Of a DNA stretch of 64,000 nt, positions 62,759 through 64,000 are shown piece by piece. The notes under the pieces were generated by a model that searched no databases, was not told where the DNA came from, and saw only the letters and a list, made by a program, of their open reading frames with translations. Both the position numbers and the translations under genes were made by a program. Source of the DNA: Lysinibacillus irui (GTDB lineage Bacteria > Bacillota > Bacilli > Bacillales_A > Planococcaceae). The DNA is taken from NCBI RefSeq assembly GCF_028877475.1, contig NZ_CP113527.1:3837501-3901500 (forward strand), given 5' to 3'. Every line of letters begins with the position of its first letter. Position 1 is the first letter of the stretch.

Positions 62759-63907
62759 CTATATGTTCTTCAAATTTTCTTTGACATTTTGATGTGTAAT
62801 CGTCACTGGAATCGTAACCGTTAATGTAGTACCTTCAACACTTTCAATTTTAAAGGACCCATTAATAAACTCTAAGCGTTCCCGCATCCCATTTAATCCA
62901 TTACCAGTTTTCCATGCTTGTTTTTTCGTTATTCCTTGTCCATTATCTCGGACTACTAAGTAAACTTCCTTAAAGTTTTGATGAAAAGCAATTTCGCATT
63001 TGGTTGCTCCACTATGTTTGACAACATTATTGACTGCCTCTTTTAAGCACATAGATAAAACGTTTTCTACAAGCGGTGGAACTTGCAATGCATTTTTATC
63101 GCCCTCAAAGATAAACTCCATTTCTGCCGCCTTTAATATTTGGGAAATACGCATGAGCTCATCTTCAAATTTCGCCGTGCGCATGTCCGAAACCAATTCA
63201 CGTACCTCTTTTAAGGCGATACTAGCCGTCTGGCGTATATCCTTAATCTCAACTAAAGCTTGCTGTGGGTCACGTTCTATCAGCCTAGAGGCAAGATCAC
63301 TTTTTAAACCAATCATAGACAATTTTTGACCCAGCGTATCATGTAAATCACGAGCTATCCGTTGACGTTCTTCAAAAACAATTAACTCAGCAATACGTTC
63401 ATTCGCAGTCTCTAATTGACCTTCCAAGTTTTCACGCTTATTTTTGGAATAAATCGTTAATGGCAATAAGACAACAGCTAAAATGGTCAACACTACAAAG
63501 GGTAGCTGTGATAAAAATAAGTGGAGCTCAACAAAAAAGCCTGCTCCTGTAGAAATAACTGTAAACCCTATATGTAGACCATACATAATATAAAAGCCGA
63601 CCGGTCTTCTTATGTTACCAATAAAAAAGGCTGTGAAAATAGATAGATATACATAACCATATAGAATGGTCATGACTATATTAATGACCATCTCGAAGCT
63701 AATCCACATATAAACTAAGCCGCTTTTCGAATTCATGGAAAATCGATAGAAAATAAAATAGAGCATTAAAAATGTAATACCTATTGATATTTCAATGTAT
63801 GATGATTTTCTAAAAATAAAGAAAAACGGTAGGAAACAAAAAATAATCCATAAATATACGCTGAGCATTGGACTATTCGGAATAATACTATGCCATTTCC
63901 TCAACAT
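62759..63907 (-). CDS. Sensor histidine kinase, DesK-like
   Basis: A 382-residue kinase with four to five N-terminal helices (about residues 15-155) and no large extracellular domain, like the thermosensor DesK. The HisKA_3 phospho-acceptor is His189 in R-D-L-H-D-T-L-G-Q-K, and the ATPase domain has D-N-G-Q-G and G-N-G-L-N-G-M. The N-terminal W-I-I-F-C-F-L-P-F-F-F also echoes the DesK start. DesK senses membrane thickness and fluidity. No desaturase gene lies inside the window; upstream sequence is needed. Confidence 0.92.
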   Translation of the reverse strand: MLRKWHSIIPNSPMLSVYLWIIFCFLPFFFIFRKSSYIEISIGITFLMLYFIFYRFSMNSKSGLVYMWISFEMVINIVMTILYGYVYLSIFTAFFIGNIRRPVGFYIMYGLHIGFTVISTGAGFFVELHLFLSQLPFVVLTILAVVLLPLTIYSKNKRENLEGQLETANERIAELIVFEERQRIARDLHDTLGQKLSMIGLKSDLASRLIERDPQQALVEIKDIRQTASIALKEVRELVSDMRTAKFEDELMRISQILKAAEMEFIFEGDKNALQVPPLVENVLSMCLKEAVNNVVKHSGATKCEIAFHQNFKEVYLVVRDNGQGITKKQAWKTGNGLNGMRERLEFINGSFKIESVEGTTLTVTIPVTITHQNVKENLKNI

Positions 63908-64000
63908 AATCTCACGCTCTTTCCTACTTTTCCCTTATTATAACAAGAAAATTAATTTTATGCCTGTGCTTTGGATAAGACTCTTCCCTTTACATAAAAC

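Overview
The window looks like chromosome of a low-GC, endospore-forming Firmicute of the Lysinibacillus/Planococcaceae kind. The evidence is an alpha/beta-type small acid-soluble spore protein at the left edge, AT-rich spacers, strong GGAGG ribosome binding sites, and a gene order that mirrors the guaA-pur-yerABC-pcrBA-ligA-gatCAB region of Bacillus subtilis. The assignment comes from protein content and synteny only; no database was searched. Nearly all genes from about 0.3 to 56.6 kb lie on the minus strand, so the biological reading order runs right to left.

Region by region (left to right). 0-3.2 kb: a spore protein gene, an MFS transporter behind a PyrR-type pyrimidine attenuator, and a fusion of a YceG-like domain to a trypsin-like protease. 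3.4-11 kb: a tRNA dihydrouridine synthase, the 23S rRNA methyltransferase RlmCD, a cytochrome bd oxidase operon (cydA-cydB plus the 40-codon cydS and another 40-codon membrane ORF before cydA), a 42-bp tandem repeat array, a diacylglycerol kinase and a thioredoxin-fold protein. 11-25 kb: gatCAB, camS, ligA, pcrA, pcrB, yerC, yerB, yerA and a small plus-strand gene. 25-38.3 kb: a complete twelve-gene purine operon, purEKBCSQLFMNHD, behind paired PurR boxes and a guanine riboswitch. 38.4-44.6 kb: two small genes and a full rRNA operon (16S-23S-5S, no tRNA genes in the spacers) with tandem promoters. 44.8-49.3 kb: a pbuG-like purine permease, a MOSC protein and guaA; pbuG and guaA each have their own guanine riboswitch and terminator. 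49.3-56.6 kb: a MoxR/DUF58/transglutaminase operon, an orphan small gene and a pncB-nadE NAD salvage operon. 56.8-62.1 kb (plus strand): glnK-amtB under a TnrA/GlnR-type site, a second tandem repeat array, ogt (minus strand), a fetAB-type ABC exporter and a proline dehydrogenase. 62.1-63.9 kb: a DesK/DesR-like two-component pair.

How the parts work together. The strongest theme is nucleotide supply: de novo IMP synthesis, conversion of XMP to GMP (guaA) and purine uptake (pbuG) are all placed under guanine-sensing leaders, and two of the three also under PurR boxes, while a nearby transporter is placed under PyrR control. glnK-amtB supplies ammonium for glutamine, the nitrogen donor of PurF, PurQL, GuaA and GatA. 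The least expected items are the PyrR-controlled MFS transporter, the cytosolic YceG-protease fusion, the small membrane ORF and terminator-like hairpin before cydA, two unrelated-looking intergenic arrays that share a 42-bp period and a GAGCGCT core, and a 110-bp block directly repeated in both rRNA spacers. I found no mobile element, prophage, CRISPR array or obvious defence island.
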